Source: Hydra vulgaris
Lineage: Eukaryota; Cnidaria; Hydrozoa; Anthoathecata; Hydridae
Direction of reading: 5' to 3'
Assembly: GCF_038396675.1 (NCBI RefSeq)
Contig: NC_088921.1
Location: forward strand, 6,197,501 to 6,261,500
DNA length: 64,000 nt
Shown: positions 1 through 11,070 of the stretch, in pieces
Numbering within the stretch: the stretch's first letter is position 1
How the letters are laid out: every line of letters begins with the position of its first letter
Position numbers and translations under genes: made by a program
Notes under the pieces: model-generated
Seen by the model: only the letters and a program-made list of their open reading frames with translations
Told to the model about the DNA's origin: nothing
Databases searched by the model: none

Positions 1-123
1 CGAGCTCGAAATAAGAATCTTATGTTCGAAACGAGCTCGAGCCGAGCCTGAACACTCTTAATATGTAAACAAGCCAAGCCGAGCCCTGGCAAGCTTGGCT
101 CGTTTGGCTTGATTTACAGGCCT
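1..123 (-). mobile_element. Terminal end of a hAT-Ac element, cut by the left window edge
   Basis: The reverse complement of this stretch matches 48493-48625 almost base for base. It starts taggcctgtaaat and continues with the same run of GAGCTCG / GGCTCGGCTTGG motifs. The outer end lies near position 123 and the element body runs off the left edge. The copies differ at several scattered positions, so they are separate insertions of one family. No coding part of this copy is in the window. Confidence 0.75.
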
Positions 124-1440
124 ATATATTAGAAGGTTAACTTCTATTGACAAGGTTGTTTCATATTTTATCAGTTTTTGAAATTGAACTCGCGAATCGA
201 TTTAAAAATTGACCATTTATATGAAAATAAGTTTAAGCAAAAAAATATATGTATATATAATTTTTAGGGTCCATGCCAGTTCGAATTGGGGCAAAAATGT
301 TGGGTCATTTAAACGCCTGGCGGAGACCTTAAGATTTATCCCATAAAATGTTTTATTCTAATAGATAATATATGAATACTAATTACATAAAAGAAACATG
401 TTGAAAAAATTGAGAAAGTATTCTACAGAATCTTCTGAAATTGATTAAAATTTTTTTTTACAAAGACCTATTTTGTAACTCAGTGGCGTATTTTATAACT
501 CGCAGGCGTGTCTTAATTTTTTCAACTTCTTTTTTGTAATTAAAATAGTAATACTGTAAATTTTACTTTAACCATGCAACCCCAGAATAAAAATTATTGA
601 TTTTTGGACTATCTTTCTTTGCAAAGAAAGATACCTTAGATTTATTATTGTGTAAAAGTTATGTAAATAAATGAATTAAAAAATATATAAACATTTAATA
701 AAACTGTTAAATTTATATTATTATTAGTATTTTTTGAATATACAATATTTATAAACAAAGAATAAACCTGTCATTAAGTTGTGCTATAAAAAATATTGAC
801 AGAAATGTCATGCAAAAGTTATTTGAAATAAATACTAATTCTTTTTTTTAATACTTTATCTTGAACTAAAATTTTCCAGATTTAAAGAAGTTTAATTTCA
901 AATTTATTAACAAAATTACACTTTCTACCCTATCAAACATATGATATAACATCTATATTTAAATTTTTACGCATCAATTAATAACATAACACCGACAAAA
1001 TAAATTTAAAAAATCCATAATGGTTTCAGAGTCATCTTTTTGATTGAAAAATCAACTCTTAGAAAGATTGGAAAAACAACTCTTAGATAGCCTTCATCCG
1101 TGATAAATCATATGATCTGAAAATTCCCGCACGCATTCCTAATATATAAATCTACAATTCCAGTTTACAACATATATCTTTTTTTAAGTGATGCCGTAAA
1201 TATATTTGTATTTTGTAAAAAACCAGACATTTTGATGGTTATTTTGCTTTAAACTACTATATGAATCTAATTTAGACATATAGTTGTAAACTGGAATTTG
1301 AGATCAACTAGAAAGCTCTCTTTATAAGTAATAATATTAATAATTAATAACGTCGTCATGTAGTCTATCAAACTCATTATTTGTAGTTTTAGTATTAGTT
1401 TTTTAAAGTAATCGAATTTCAATGTCTATATACGGTTTCT
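124..1440. other. AT-rich stretch without a gene; one small inverted repeat
   Basis: No supported coding sequence. A 16-base inverted repeat (aattccagtttacaac at 1156-1171, its complement at 1283-1298) encloses about 110 bases and may be the ends of a very small non-autonomous element of about 143 bp. The rest is AT-rich unique-looking sequence. Confidence 0.5.
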
Positions 1441-1985
1441 TTTTTTATTTATTTATTTCGTCATTAAAAAGAAATAAGCTTTTACAATGTTTTTACAACA
1501 TAAAAATATAACATTAAAGTTTCGACCAGAGCCGGCAGAAGACATGGTCTTATCATCCAGCCCCGTTAATATAACTAAAAAGTTCAGCCGATAAAAATGA
1601 AAAAGGAAAGTAGAAACTAAAGAGAAAACTGATTTAACAATCAATTTACTATTTGCAGAAAAAAAAAGAAGAAAAAAAAAAAAAATTTTAATTATTTTTT
1701 AAAATTATTATTATTTTTAATTCTCTATTTTATTCTACTTTTATTTTTATTATACACACACACATACATGCAAATATAAGTCCGTTCATATATACATACA
1801 AAACCAAATAAATTCTGTTTTATATTCCATCTACAAATGGCGTAAGTTATAATAAATAATGCATTTACAAATTGCGTTATTATTATAATATAGAATAATA
1901 TCAAACATGTTTTAAGTACCATACAATATAATTAACATGTTGCGTCAATTTATTAGATGTTAATTAAATAACATTATCAAAATTT

Positions 1986-4900
1986 TTAATAAAAGGATAG
2001 TAATTGCTTTGTATCAAAATCAAATAAGTGTTGTTTTGTTGCACGTTTAAATTGTTGAGTTGAGGTTAAAGTTTTTATATTACTCGTTAAAACCAAGTTC
2101 CATAACCGCGGCCCTCGGCAAGATATCGAAAAATCAGCTTGTTTTAATAATGTTTTAGGTATAAAAAAGTTATTTATTGAGTATTTAGTTTCGTATTTGT
2201 GGTTTAAAGAAAAAAAGTAAGTTTGGAAAATGCTTGGTAGCATACCATTTTTAAACTTATTATTTAAAGAATATTTATTTCATAGACATTAGGCACTCCA
2301 ATTTCTCTTAGTAGTGGTCTGGCACTAGCGTATTTATTTGCATTTAATATCAAGCGACTTGCTCGTTTTTGTATTTTGTAGATTGTATTTAACTTTGAAG
2401 GATAAGTACTTGCCCAGATAACGTTGCAGTAGCTGATGTAGCTATAAATAAATGCAAAATAAATATTTTTTAAACAATTTGCGTTCAGAAGATGTTTTGT
2501 TTTATACATGATACCAATAATTTTAGATATTTTATTTTCTATTACTTTGATATGATTACTCCAGCTAATATGTTCATTAAGAATTACGCCTAAAAACTTG
2601 ATTGAGTATTCTCGTTTAAGTTTTGTTTTATCAATTAGTAAATCAGGTAGTTTTAAGGGGAGGGTTTCAGATTTTGATAATTTTGTAAAAAGAATATATT
2701 TACTTTTTTCGACATTTAAAGAGAGTTTGTTAGCCTTAAACCATTCGTTCAGGTTCTCAAGTTCTTGATTAACAGTGTTAAATAATAGGCTAATGTTTTT
2801 GTGGCTAAAGAATACTTGCGTATCATCAGCAAAAAGGACAAAGTTAAGTATGTTAGAAGATAAGTAGATATCGTTAATGTAAACGAGGAATAACAATGGA
2901 CCAAGAATTGATCCTTGTGGGACTCCACAAGTAGTGTTTTTAAGTCGTGTTACAGTGTTGTCATATGATAAAGCTTGTTTCCGATTATTAAGGTAAGAGC
3001 GAAACCATTTTAAATTGTTATTTCTTATTCCATAATTATACAGTTTATAAAGAAGAATCTCATGGTCGACTGTGTCAAACGCTTTTGAAAGATCGAGAAA
3101 AACCCCAAGAGTGTATTTATTGTTGTCAAACCCATTTAAAATTTCGTTGACAAGTTTGGCTATAGCGTGTTCTGTTGAATGGTGTTTTTGAAAACCATAT
3201 TGGTTATTATTAAGCAGGTGGTGGTTTAACAGGTAGTTGTAAAGCCTATTGTGCATTATGCGCTCTAATATTTTTGAAATGCATGATAAAATAGAAATAG
3301 GCCTGTAGTTAGAAGCTATAGAATCATCTCCGCTTTTAAATATAGGAACAACTTTTGCTAGCTTTAGCTGATCAGGAAATACCCCATTTTTTAAAGACAG
3401 ATTACAGATATGCAGAAGGGGATATTCAATAATATCGTAGACATTTTTTACAACGTTCACGCTAATGTCATCTAGACCTGGACTTTTGTTTTGTTGTAAG
3501 GTATTAAATGCTTTTTTAAGCTCATCCGGAATTATATCAAGCTCGTTCATAACTGACGTTTTTTTTTCTAAATTCGATTTATAACATTTTTTTCAAGGAG
3601 TTATTTTATTAGCTAGTTTTTCCCCAATTTTTATGAAATAATTATTAAATTTCTCTGCAATATCTATTGCCTTATTGGCTACTGTATCATTCTCATCTGT
3701 TTTTAAGTATTGCGGGAATACTTTGGTGGCATCTTTTTTTTCCCTTTTACCTCTTTAATTACGCCTCATGTTTTTTTTGTGTTACCGCTATAGTTTTCTA
3801 ATAAATTGCAATAATAGTTTTTTTTGAATGCTTTTTTAATTTTTCAAATAGATTTTTGTATTGTTTATATATTTTTTCGTTTTTATAAGTCTTTTTTTTC
3901 AAAAACTTTTCATAAAGCTTTTGTTTTTTTTTTGAAGATTTGATAAGACCTTTTGTCATCCAAGGACTTTTAAGGTTTTTGAGTTTAGTTAACTGTTCAA
4001 GCTTCGGAAACGCTTTTTCGTACAAACTTGCAAAAGTGAGTTTAAAAATATTGTAAGCTGTGTTAGTGTCTTTGCAATTAACAACCTGATCTCAGTTTTC
4101 CATTGCTAAGTTGCTTCGGAACTTTGTTAAATTTGTTTGATTTATTTGCCTTTTTGTTATAATCATTGTTTTGTTTTCTTTTTTGTTGATGAAATTGTTA
4201 AGTAGAAAAAATATTGGAAAATGGTCACTTATGTCAGATTTTATTATTCCGCTTTGAATGTTAAATTTTATAGTATTATTTGTAAATATGTTATCGATGA
4301 GGGTAGCGGTTTGGAGAGTTACTCGAGTCGGCTTATTTATTAAGGGTACTACGCCGTGCTGTAAGAGATTATTTAAAAAGCATTTGACATTGCTATTAGT
4401 TTTTATTTTTAAAAGATCCAAATTAGTATCTCCCATTATATATAAGCGCTTATTTTTAGCCAGTTTTAGGTACAGATTTATATGTTTTTTAAAAGATTTT
4501 ATATTGCCATCTGGCGGCCTATATAAGCCACTTATATACGCATTTGCTTTATTTTGATTTGTTAATTCAACCGTGAAAAGTTCACAGTTTGCGTTCAGTA
4601 TGCTGAGGCTTTCTACTTTTTTAAAGTGTATTGTATTATGTATGTAGAAACATATTCCTCCGCCAGTACCTCTACTACGAGTTTAATGGAGAGCTTTATA
4701 TCCTTGTAATTGAAAATTTGAGTTTATGGTATTTTCGTCTTTGCACCATGTTTCTAAAAGGCATATTACCGTAAATTCGTGACTTATGTCTTTTAGCATA
4801 TCTTTAAAGTTTTCAAAGTTTTTACTCATGCTGCGTATATTTAATGTCAGCGCTGAAAATGTATTTTGTGACGCATTTATAAAACAAGATAATTCTTCGA

Positions 4901-5027
4901 TGCTGTAGTAATTAGACTTAAATGAGTTGTTTTCAAAAAAATTTTTGTCCGGGTCGTTGTTATTGTTCAGAAGAAGAGTGTTTTCTTTATCAAAAATTTC
5001 AAAATATTTTGTTTCCGTCATTGCCAT
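1986..5027 (-). pseudogene. LINE ORF2: endonuclease and reverse transcriptase, lightly broken
   Basis: The coding region starts at the ATG at 5027 and carries the endonuclease up to about 4090: LTLNIRSMSKNF at the start, MGDTNLDLL in the middle, and SDISDHFPIF near its end. A linker follows (about 3800-4025). The reverse transcriptase lies mainly in the open frame 2264-3550: FLDLSKAFDTVDH (residues about 151-163), GVPQGSILGPLL (209-220), FADDTQV (240-246). The C-terminal domain continues at 1986-2243 (RGPRLWN). Visible damage: in-frame stops near 4683, 4090 and 3595, plus frame changes near 3790 and 2255. It nicks target DNA and copies its own RNA into the site. Family placement (CR1/L2 rather than Jockey) is by motif memory. 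Confidence 0.85.
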
Positions 5028-5037
5028 AATTAAAAAT

Positions 5038-5195
5038 TTAACAGTTTAAAAACCTACACGCATACATATACATACACACACATATATACATATATATACA
5101 CATATACATATATACACACATATATATATACATATACATATATACACATACATATATACACACACACACATACCCATACACACATACATACACAC

Positions 5196-5263
<68 letters not shown>

Positions 5264-6042
5264 GCTAAGATATAAATATCAGAAATAAGTGTTATTTTTT
5301 TTTGGATATTATTTAATTTAATAATTTTGTCATACCTTAAACCAACATTTTCACCATTATTGCGTCTTTCTTTTACTTCAGCCAGGAGTCTTTTCCTAAT
5401 ATTGACAGTCTCATGGGAAAAATCTTCGTTTAGATAAGTCTTTGTACCTTTTAGTCTATATGACTCTTTTAGAATTTTTGTTTTATCATTGTATCTTAAC
5501 AACTTCATTATAACTGTTCTAGAGGATCCTTCTTTTCTGACTCCGTTTCGATGAGCTCGTTCGATTTCTATTTCATTTAGTCCCAATTTATTTACTAAAA
5601 ATAATTTAACTTTCTCCTCAGTTTCATTCCATGTTTCTTTCACACTTTCTGGTAATCCGTCTATTCTTAAATTATTTTTTCTCGATCTATCTTCAAACTT
5701 TCTTAGCTTTTCATTTATATTTTGCGTTGTAATGTTTTCCTTTTCTACTCGCTCGTTGTTTTGCTTGCGGATAGTTGCGAGTTTTTTGTCAAAAACTTCA
5801 TCATGAAAGTTTAAGCTCAATTTTATGTCTTCGATATCTTTTACCATTATCTTTATTTTGTTTGCGTTTTCTTTAGAGTTTTCTTCTACTTTGTCAAGTC
5901 TCTCGTTAATTATTTTTGTATTTGCGCTCAAGATATCTATAAATATTTGTTGTTGTTGTTTGAGCATCGTTTTCATTTCTTTTCTATATTCTAAAAACAT
6001 TTCCTTTAGCATTTTTTTAACTTCTACAAGCGTAGCTGACAT
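5038..6042 (-). CDS. LINE ORF1 protein: coiled coil plus L1-ORF1-like RNA-binding domain
   Basis: This 334-residue open frame is the first ORF of the LINE. Residues 1-115 are rich in K, E and I and look like a long coiled coil. About 117-205 carries [16 protein letters not shown] and ERAHR, typical of L1-type ORF1 RRM-like domains, and about 205-250 resembles the C-terminal domain ([12 protein letters not shown]). Such proteins bind LINE RNA as a chaperone in the ribonucleoprotein. The last ~75 residues (from about 257) are translated from the (TA)n/(CA)n tract at 5050-5262 and are a run of Tyr/Ile then Cys/Val/Met. The tract keeps the frame open and ends at a stop 10 bases before the ORF2 start codon (5027). 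The authentic protein probably ended near residue 255; the tail is an expansion product. Confidence 0.8.
5050..5262. repeat. (CA)n/(TA)n compound microsatellite inside LINE ORF1
   Basis: Positions 5050-5198 are mixed cacata/tatata motifs and 5199-5262 is nearly pure (TA)n. It lies at the 3' end of LINE ORF1 on the minus strand and is read through in frame. Confidence 0.9.
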
Positions 6043-6783
6043 TTTAGATTTATCTTTTATTTTGATATTTGGTTGATAGATATTTGAAGAGCTGTTTAAA
6101 AGCGTCTCTATATATAGTTTTAAATTTTTAAATAAAAAAGCGTCTTTATATAATATAACTTTTAACTAGCAGATTTTATAAAAAAAAACAATGATAAATG
6201 CTTGAACTTTATTTTCTATTTAACGAAATTAAAATACTATTACATAACCCTAAATTTTTTTTTTTTGCAAAAAGCATTTGGGAGAAAAACAGTAAAAAAT
6301 AACCGCCGGGAATAAGTAAAAAGAAGAAAAAATTCAAAATTCTGAAAATAAATACCGTATATTAAATATATATGTCAGGAATTAAGATTATGCACTTTAG
6401 ATTGCCGTTTAAATGATGAAATGCTTTTTAGTTCTTAAACCTTATAAATAAAACATATTATACTCACCCAAGAGATATTTAGTTTGTTGATTTTTAACCA
6501 AAACATGTTTTATATTAAGTTAGAAACAACTTTTTTTTCCACAAATTTTTATTAAAAAATTGCCAGACTTTCAAAAATAATATAGTTAATACAAAAAATA
6601 ATACTGCATAAAGTGATAAAAACATGGAATGCAAAAATATAGCATATGCAAATACATTTTTACTTGTTAAAATATGCCTTATAAATACCTTGTGAAAATA
6701 TGCCTGCTGAAAAATTGAAATTTTTTTCAGAAAATTAAGTAAAATCCTATTTCTGCTTCATGACACATGCTTAGTGACATGGT

Positions 6784-6911
6784 TGAAGGTTTTTGCAGGA
6801 CTCTATAAAGTCCCAATGTTCTGCAATTGAAAAAAGTATATTTAATATACTTTTTTATATATTCTCAATCGCAGAACATTGGGACTTTATAGAGTCTTGC
6901 AAAAATTTTCA
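6784..6911. repeat. Foldback with 47-base arms
   Basis: Arms at 6784-6830 and 6865-6911 are inverted copies matching at about 43 of 47 positions. The 34-base spacer itself contains a small inverted repeat (aaaaagtata / tatacttttt). It could be a tiny foldback element or an old template-switch event. No coding capacity. Confidence 0.8.
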
Positions 6912-6918
6912 AATTTTA

Positions 6919-7035
6919 AAATTTTTCAAATCAATCAAAATCTTTTAAATTTTTCAAATCAATCAAAATCTTTTAAATTTTTCAAATCAATTAAAATCTT
7001 TTAAATTTTTCAAATCAATTAAAATCTTTAAATTT
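6919..7035. repeat. 28-base tandem repeat, about four copies
   Basis: Four tandem copies of a unit beginning aaatttttcaaatcaatc and ending aaaatctttt. The first two have atcaatc and the last two atcaatt at the same place, which suggests duplication in pairs. It starts directly after the foldback at 6784-6911. Confidence 0.85.
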
Positions 7036-7084
7036 TAAAGATTTATCATACAGGCTACGTTATTGTTCCTTTTTTTATTAAATG

Positions 7085-7222
7085 TTAAACTTTTCGACGT
7101 AATGTTCCTAACTTTTGAGATTTTCTCGCTTTATTATTGAGTAATTCGGTTAACTCAAATGAAAATGGCTCTTCGATATTATTAAGCGGGCTGGTGGCAT
7201 TTGAGTTTCTTACTTCTGACAT
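7085..7222 (-). CDS. Small hypothetical ORF, 45 residues
   Basis: ATG at 7222 to a TAA at 7085, starting MSEVRNSNATSPLNNIEEPF and ending RKSQKLGTLRRKV. Its composition is mixed and protein-like, and its codons are less AT-biased than the flanks. That makes it look like the first exon or N-terminal fragment of something, perhaps a transposon ORF. I do not recognise it. The sequence upstream (7223-7318) shows no clear promoter. Confidence 0.25.
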   Translation of the reverse strand: MSEVRNSNATSPLNNIEEPFSFELTELLNNKARKSQKLGTLRRKV

Positions 7223-9031
7223 ATCTGTTGAAAATTTAATTTAAAAATTCAGAATATATTTAGATAAAAAAAATTTTATCACAACTTAATTACTCATTTA
7301 TTCACTGTTATATAAATTATGCAACTACTGCCAGGGTTAGTAAGGGCAAAAGTTTGGCGCCTTAATTTTCTCAAACTTAACACTCATCTAGTTTTACAGT
7401 TCATGTATAAAACAAAATGTGGACTGTCTCCAAAACTTATTTTGAAGAAATACTCCATAAGTATTCTACAAGATTTTCAAAAACAACTTTGTTGTACCAA
7501 CTTGTTTGTGATTTGTTGTATCCACGGCTGTTTCAAACCGAGCTTAACGGCTTCTTGTTATTTTTTGAAAATATTGACTCAAGGGGTGTTACTAAAACTT
7601 CTATAACTTTTAAAATATTAAAGATAATTTTGTTTTGTGAAAAGAATAAAAACACCAATAAAATGTTTCATCTTACGAAATTTAATGCATTAGTAAAAAA
7701 ACTTTTTTAAGTTTAAAAAAAACGCGACAAATGATGAAGTTGGCTGAATTCAAGTAATTTGATGTTACTTTTTATCAAAAAAAAATCAGAAAAATATATT
7801 TCTGATAGTTATTCTCAAATAAACCCATTGTTTGACCATTATAAAAACAAAAAAACCTTACTTAATTGTTTAAGGATTGCTAAAACAGACTTTATTGAGG
7901 TCTGAAAGCAAACCGCACTTTTCGCATGAAAAATGTGGTTAAAAGGGGGATTAGCTGATAAAATAGTACATTTTTAAACCTAGGAGTTCTTGTTTTAGAA
8001 ACTTATTTTCCTAAGCCAATAAATTCATTGCATTGCAAAATAAAGCCAAGATTCGATTTTGGAATATTTAGTCAAAACATTTAAAGCTTAGGCATTTATT
8101 TTTTTCTGTGCATACAGTTCGAATAATATGGTGTTAAGTTGTTAATAAAGAAAACACTCACCAAGTCTAATAAAATAATTCATGACCAAATTTGAGTTTA
8201 AGTTTTTGAATTAACCTCGCTTTTAGTAGTAGAATTATTTTATAGCACTTGAATCTATAGTCTCTTCTCTCAGTAAATAAAGTGTTTGAATGTACAAATA
8301 GCTAATTGGAATATTTTGAAAATTTGTTTTTATTCCCATTAAAAACTGTTTTATAATCAGTTGGTTTACTGATAGGTTCTTTAAGTAGTAAACTATCTTT
8401 GTACATCCAATTGATATCAGATTCTTACTCATGCTAAACCAAAAAAACAATTGCTCCACTCAAAATTTTGATAACGTTTACAAATTCTTAATTTATTGAA
8501 CTAAATTTTTACACCAACTTGATATGAGATTTATATTCCATTCATTAACCAGCAAGGAGGTATGTAGAGCAGAGGTACTGCAAAGGTAGAACTAACTTCT
8601 GGTGATAAACATCGAATGGATATGTAATATATCTATAAAAAAATGTTACATATAATGAAGGACAATACATTTTTTAAATTAAATACACATACATACAAGA
8701 TCATACCCAACCAAGATACCAGTTGCTCTGATCACAAGTTAATATATAAAAGCTAGATTTTTACATACATTAAATGCAAGACTAGTATTCCCTTCTTTAA
8801 CCTGAGCGAAGGTATTGCATAGGTATAAATAACTTCTGAAGATAGGAACAGAATGGCACCTACCTAATATATAAAATCAATATATTAAAATATATTATTT
8901 TAAACTAACATTACACAAATATTAGAACAGAATAAAATTATCTTATATATAAATTAAAGATCTCATATAATTTATCTTACTTGTAAATAGTTTTTTTTTT
9001 GTTGTTGTTTTTAATTTTTTAAATATTTTAA
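7223..9031. other. Mostly non-coding AT-rich stretch
   Basis: Open frames at 7319-7710 (+) and 8235-8459 (-) have no recognisable motif and are not called. A weak direct repeat is visible: about 46 bases around 8575-8620 recur at about 8815-8860, sharing an aacttct core and ending gaatgg, which hints at an old duplication. Nothing else is supported. Confidence 0.4.
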
Positions 9032-10000
9032 CTAAATTTGATGGCCATAAACAAAACAAAGACCTTGTCTATAAAAAGAATTTTCGCCACGCTCAGAACA
9101 CACAACACACTTTCTCACCTTAGAGGCTTGAAGCTTCCTATCAGCTTTGCTGTGCAATTCAAAGCGTTTTAAAACAAGATGCAGCTTCTGCTCCTGATTT
9201 CTTACTGAATGCAACTGTCTTAATTCCTTATTTACGCTATTATGCAAACACTCTCCCTCCACTTCACTTAGCAACCCAATAGTTTTAGGGAACTTTACAA
9301 ATAGTGGCACATTAAAAATAAGTTCATGCATTTTTCGTGTGATACTTTCATTTGGAAAGCAAGCATGAAACTCAATAGCAAATAAATTTATATATTGATG
9401 AAGCTCAGTAATTAGCCTAATACTCATAGTCTCTAATTGAGAACTTAATGAGTTACAATGTGTGTTGAGAGCCCTATTTTTAGAATTTAAATCTGTAATT
9501 TCAGCTTCCAACTTAAATACTTGCATTTTAAATTTTTCTATTTGCTCCATATTTGTTTTATTTTCAGAAGTTAATTGATCAATTTGATTCAGTAGCTCCT
9601 GACTGTTATTTAAAGTGAAAAAGTCATCTGCATCTGCTGATTTTTTTTTTGGGTGGAGCTTGCAACAGTTGCATTTTAAAAAATTCTTCGTTTTTTATAG
9701 CTTTAAAATTTTTTTTATATTTCTTTTTTTGGCGTGTTAACTTTAGGCACATTTTATCAAACTTGTCATTACTAGGCATATCAAAATCAATTGGCAAAAG
9801 AAAACTCATAAAACTAAATAAATCACCTCTTATTTTAAAGACTGTCATTAAAATGGAAATGACATTGTTACTGATCTTATCTGTCCTAATTAATCGCTTA
9901 ACAAAAGGAAAGTTTCACCTATCTTCCCAACCATTTTTCCATCCAATATGTTGTTTTAGAATTTCCATCTCAGTTGAATACATTGTTATCAAAATAATAT
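9032..10000 (-). pseudogene. Transposase-like gene remnant with C-terminal 'MHE...LSE.E' block
   Basis: Two open frames (9624-9848 and 9032-9550) appear to be one protein shifted by one base at the ten-T run near 9638-9648; upstream in-frame sequence reaches about 9990 with one TGA near 9917. A coiled-coil segment (EKFKMQVFKLEAEITDLN) is followed by ITRKMHELIFNVPLF, then GLLSEVEGECLHNSVNKEL, then a Cys pair (KCVVC) and later cysteines. The order His, glycine, then SE..GE..HN resembles the C-terminal catalytic block of RAG1/Transib-like and related DDE transposases, but the match is weak. The upstream catalytic region is not recognised. It could be a domesticated or dead DNA-transposon gene. 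Confidence 0.45.
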
Positions 10001-10011
10001 TGGCTTATTAA

Positions 10012-11070
10012 TAAATATAATAAAAACAAATAAAATAATATTAATTAACAAATATATGCACTAGATAAAAGTGGATTTAACAACTTATCTGATATTAGTT
10101 TGATAATCCAAAGAGAAAAATTCCGCGTAACTTTGTTAACTTTTATACTTTAAAAATTGACTCGCCAAAACAGTTGTTTGTAGAATATTCGTTAATAAAT
10201 AGTTTGGGACGTAACGCATAAAGGTTACGTCATCGCAATAAAACGTCAACACAAATGTACGCCTAAAACTAACAAGATTAGTTGTAAAACATGACATTTT
10301 TGAAAACATATTTCATAACATAGCTGAAGGCACGTAAAATAATTTTTTTATTTTCATTTGCATAAAAGGTTGAAATTTCATCAACTTACGTCATTCATCA
10401 AAAAAGTTACGTTTTGCATTTAAAAACGATCAATTAAAAAATATAAATGCTTTAAAAACAGTCTTTTTGTAAAAAATTCTCTAGGATGACGCAGGAATCT
10501 GATAGAATGGACATTTAGGGTTAAGTGTTCCAAATTTCAAATATCAAGCACAAAGCTATGTTATGAAATCTTAGTTGGCCTAACTCATGTTTTCCGGAAA
10601 ATATGCGAAAATTAGAAAAGTGGTTCTAAATTATTAAAAATATTTTGGCAATATTTATTTTTGTTCCAATTAATGTAAATATTTATTTAACAAGGAAAGA
10701 TAGATCTTTTATATTTTTTTAATTGCAAGATGAAAGCATTTATATAAAAAAGTTACTATTAATTTAAAGTTTGTGAATTTTTATACTTTTTATGCGGAAA
10801 TACTTTTTTTTTTGATAAACTCATAACGTCACGCTCGTTTTTATATTGAGTGAAACAGCCGTGTATCGTATTCAAAACTGAGTTCTTATTCAATTCACAA
10901 TCGCGGGGCCATTTCTATGGAAAAGTTTTCAACCATTGTTGCAGAGAAGAATATTTTGCTTAATCAGTTTAAAATTAAATCAAAGTGGTATTTACTACAC
11001 ACAGATGTTGATTTGTCTTGTTTCTTTTAAAATAGATCAATAAAATAAAATTATCTAAAACATTACTCTC
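10012..11070. other. Non-coding stretch with repeated TTACGT/ACGTCA motifs
   Basis: No gene supported. The motif gttacg or acgtca recurs near 10125, 10205, 10222, 10242, 10388, 10407 and 10826, including two full TTACGTCAT sites (near 10224 and 10388), the form bound by CREB/ATF-type bZIP proteins. It lies just upstream of the 9032-10000 gene on its strand, so it may be terminal or promoter DNA of that element. Confidence 0.35.

Larger units (their letters stand above)
1441..6105 (-). mobile_element. Nearly full-length non-LTR retrotransposon (CR1/L2-type LINE)
   Basis: Two consecutive minus-strand coding regions, ORF1 (5038-6042) and ORF2 (1986-5027), are followed by a 3' untranslated region. 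The likely 3' end is at 1441-1460, where the minus strand reads into an (AAATA)n-like tail, usual for CR1/L2/Jockey relatives. ORF2 has an apurinic-like endonuclease followed by a reverse transcriptase and the typical C-terminal domain. The 5' end is placed only approximately, upstream of the ORF1 start codon at 6042. Damage is limited to a handful of stops and shifts in ORF2, so the insertion is fairly young. The 3' untranslated part (1441-1985) holds purine tracts and a short (CA)n. Confidence 0.8.

Noticed and set aside
1453-1922. Two minus-strand open frames
   Set aside because: They fall in the 3' untranslated region of the LINE and include the (CA)n stretch; low complexity, no motif.
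6919-7035. Regular 28-base repeats as a possible CRISPR array
   Set aside because: Units are directly contiguous with no unique spacers and the context is eukaryotic; an ordinary tandem repeat.
7319-7710. Two overlapping open frames of 95 and 97 codons
   Set aside because: No recognised motif, no supporting context, and composition typical of AT-rich non-coding DNA.
9649-10011. Plus-strand open frame of 120 codons, Phe/Leu-rich
   Set aside because: Shadow of the minus-strand transposase-like gene; its hydrophobic look comes from reading A-rich codons in complement.
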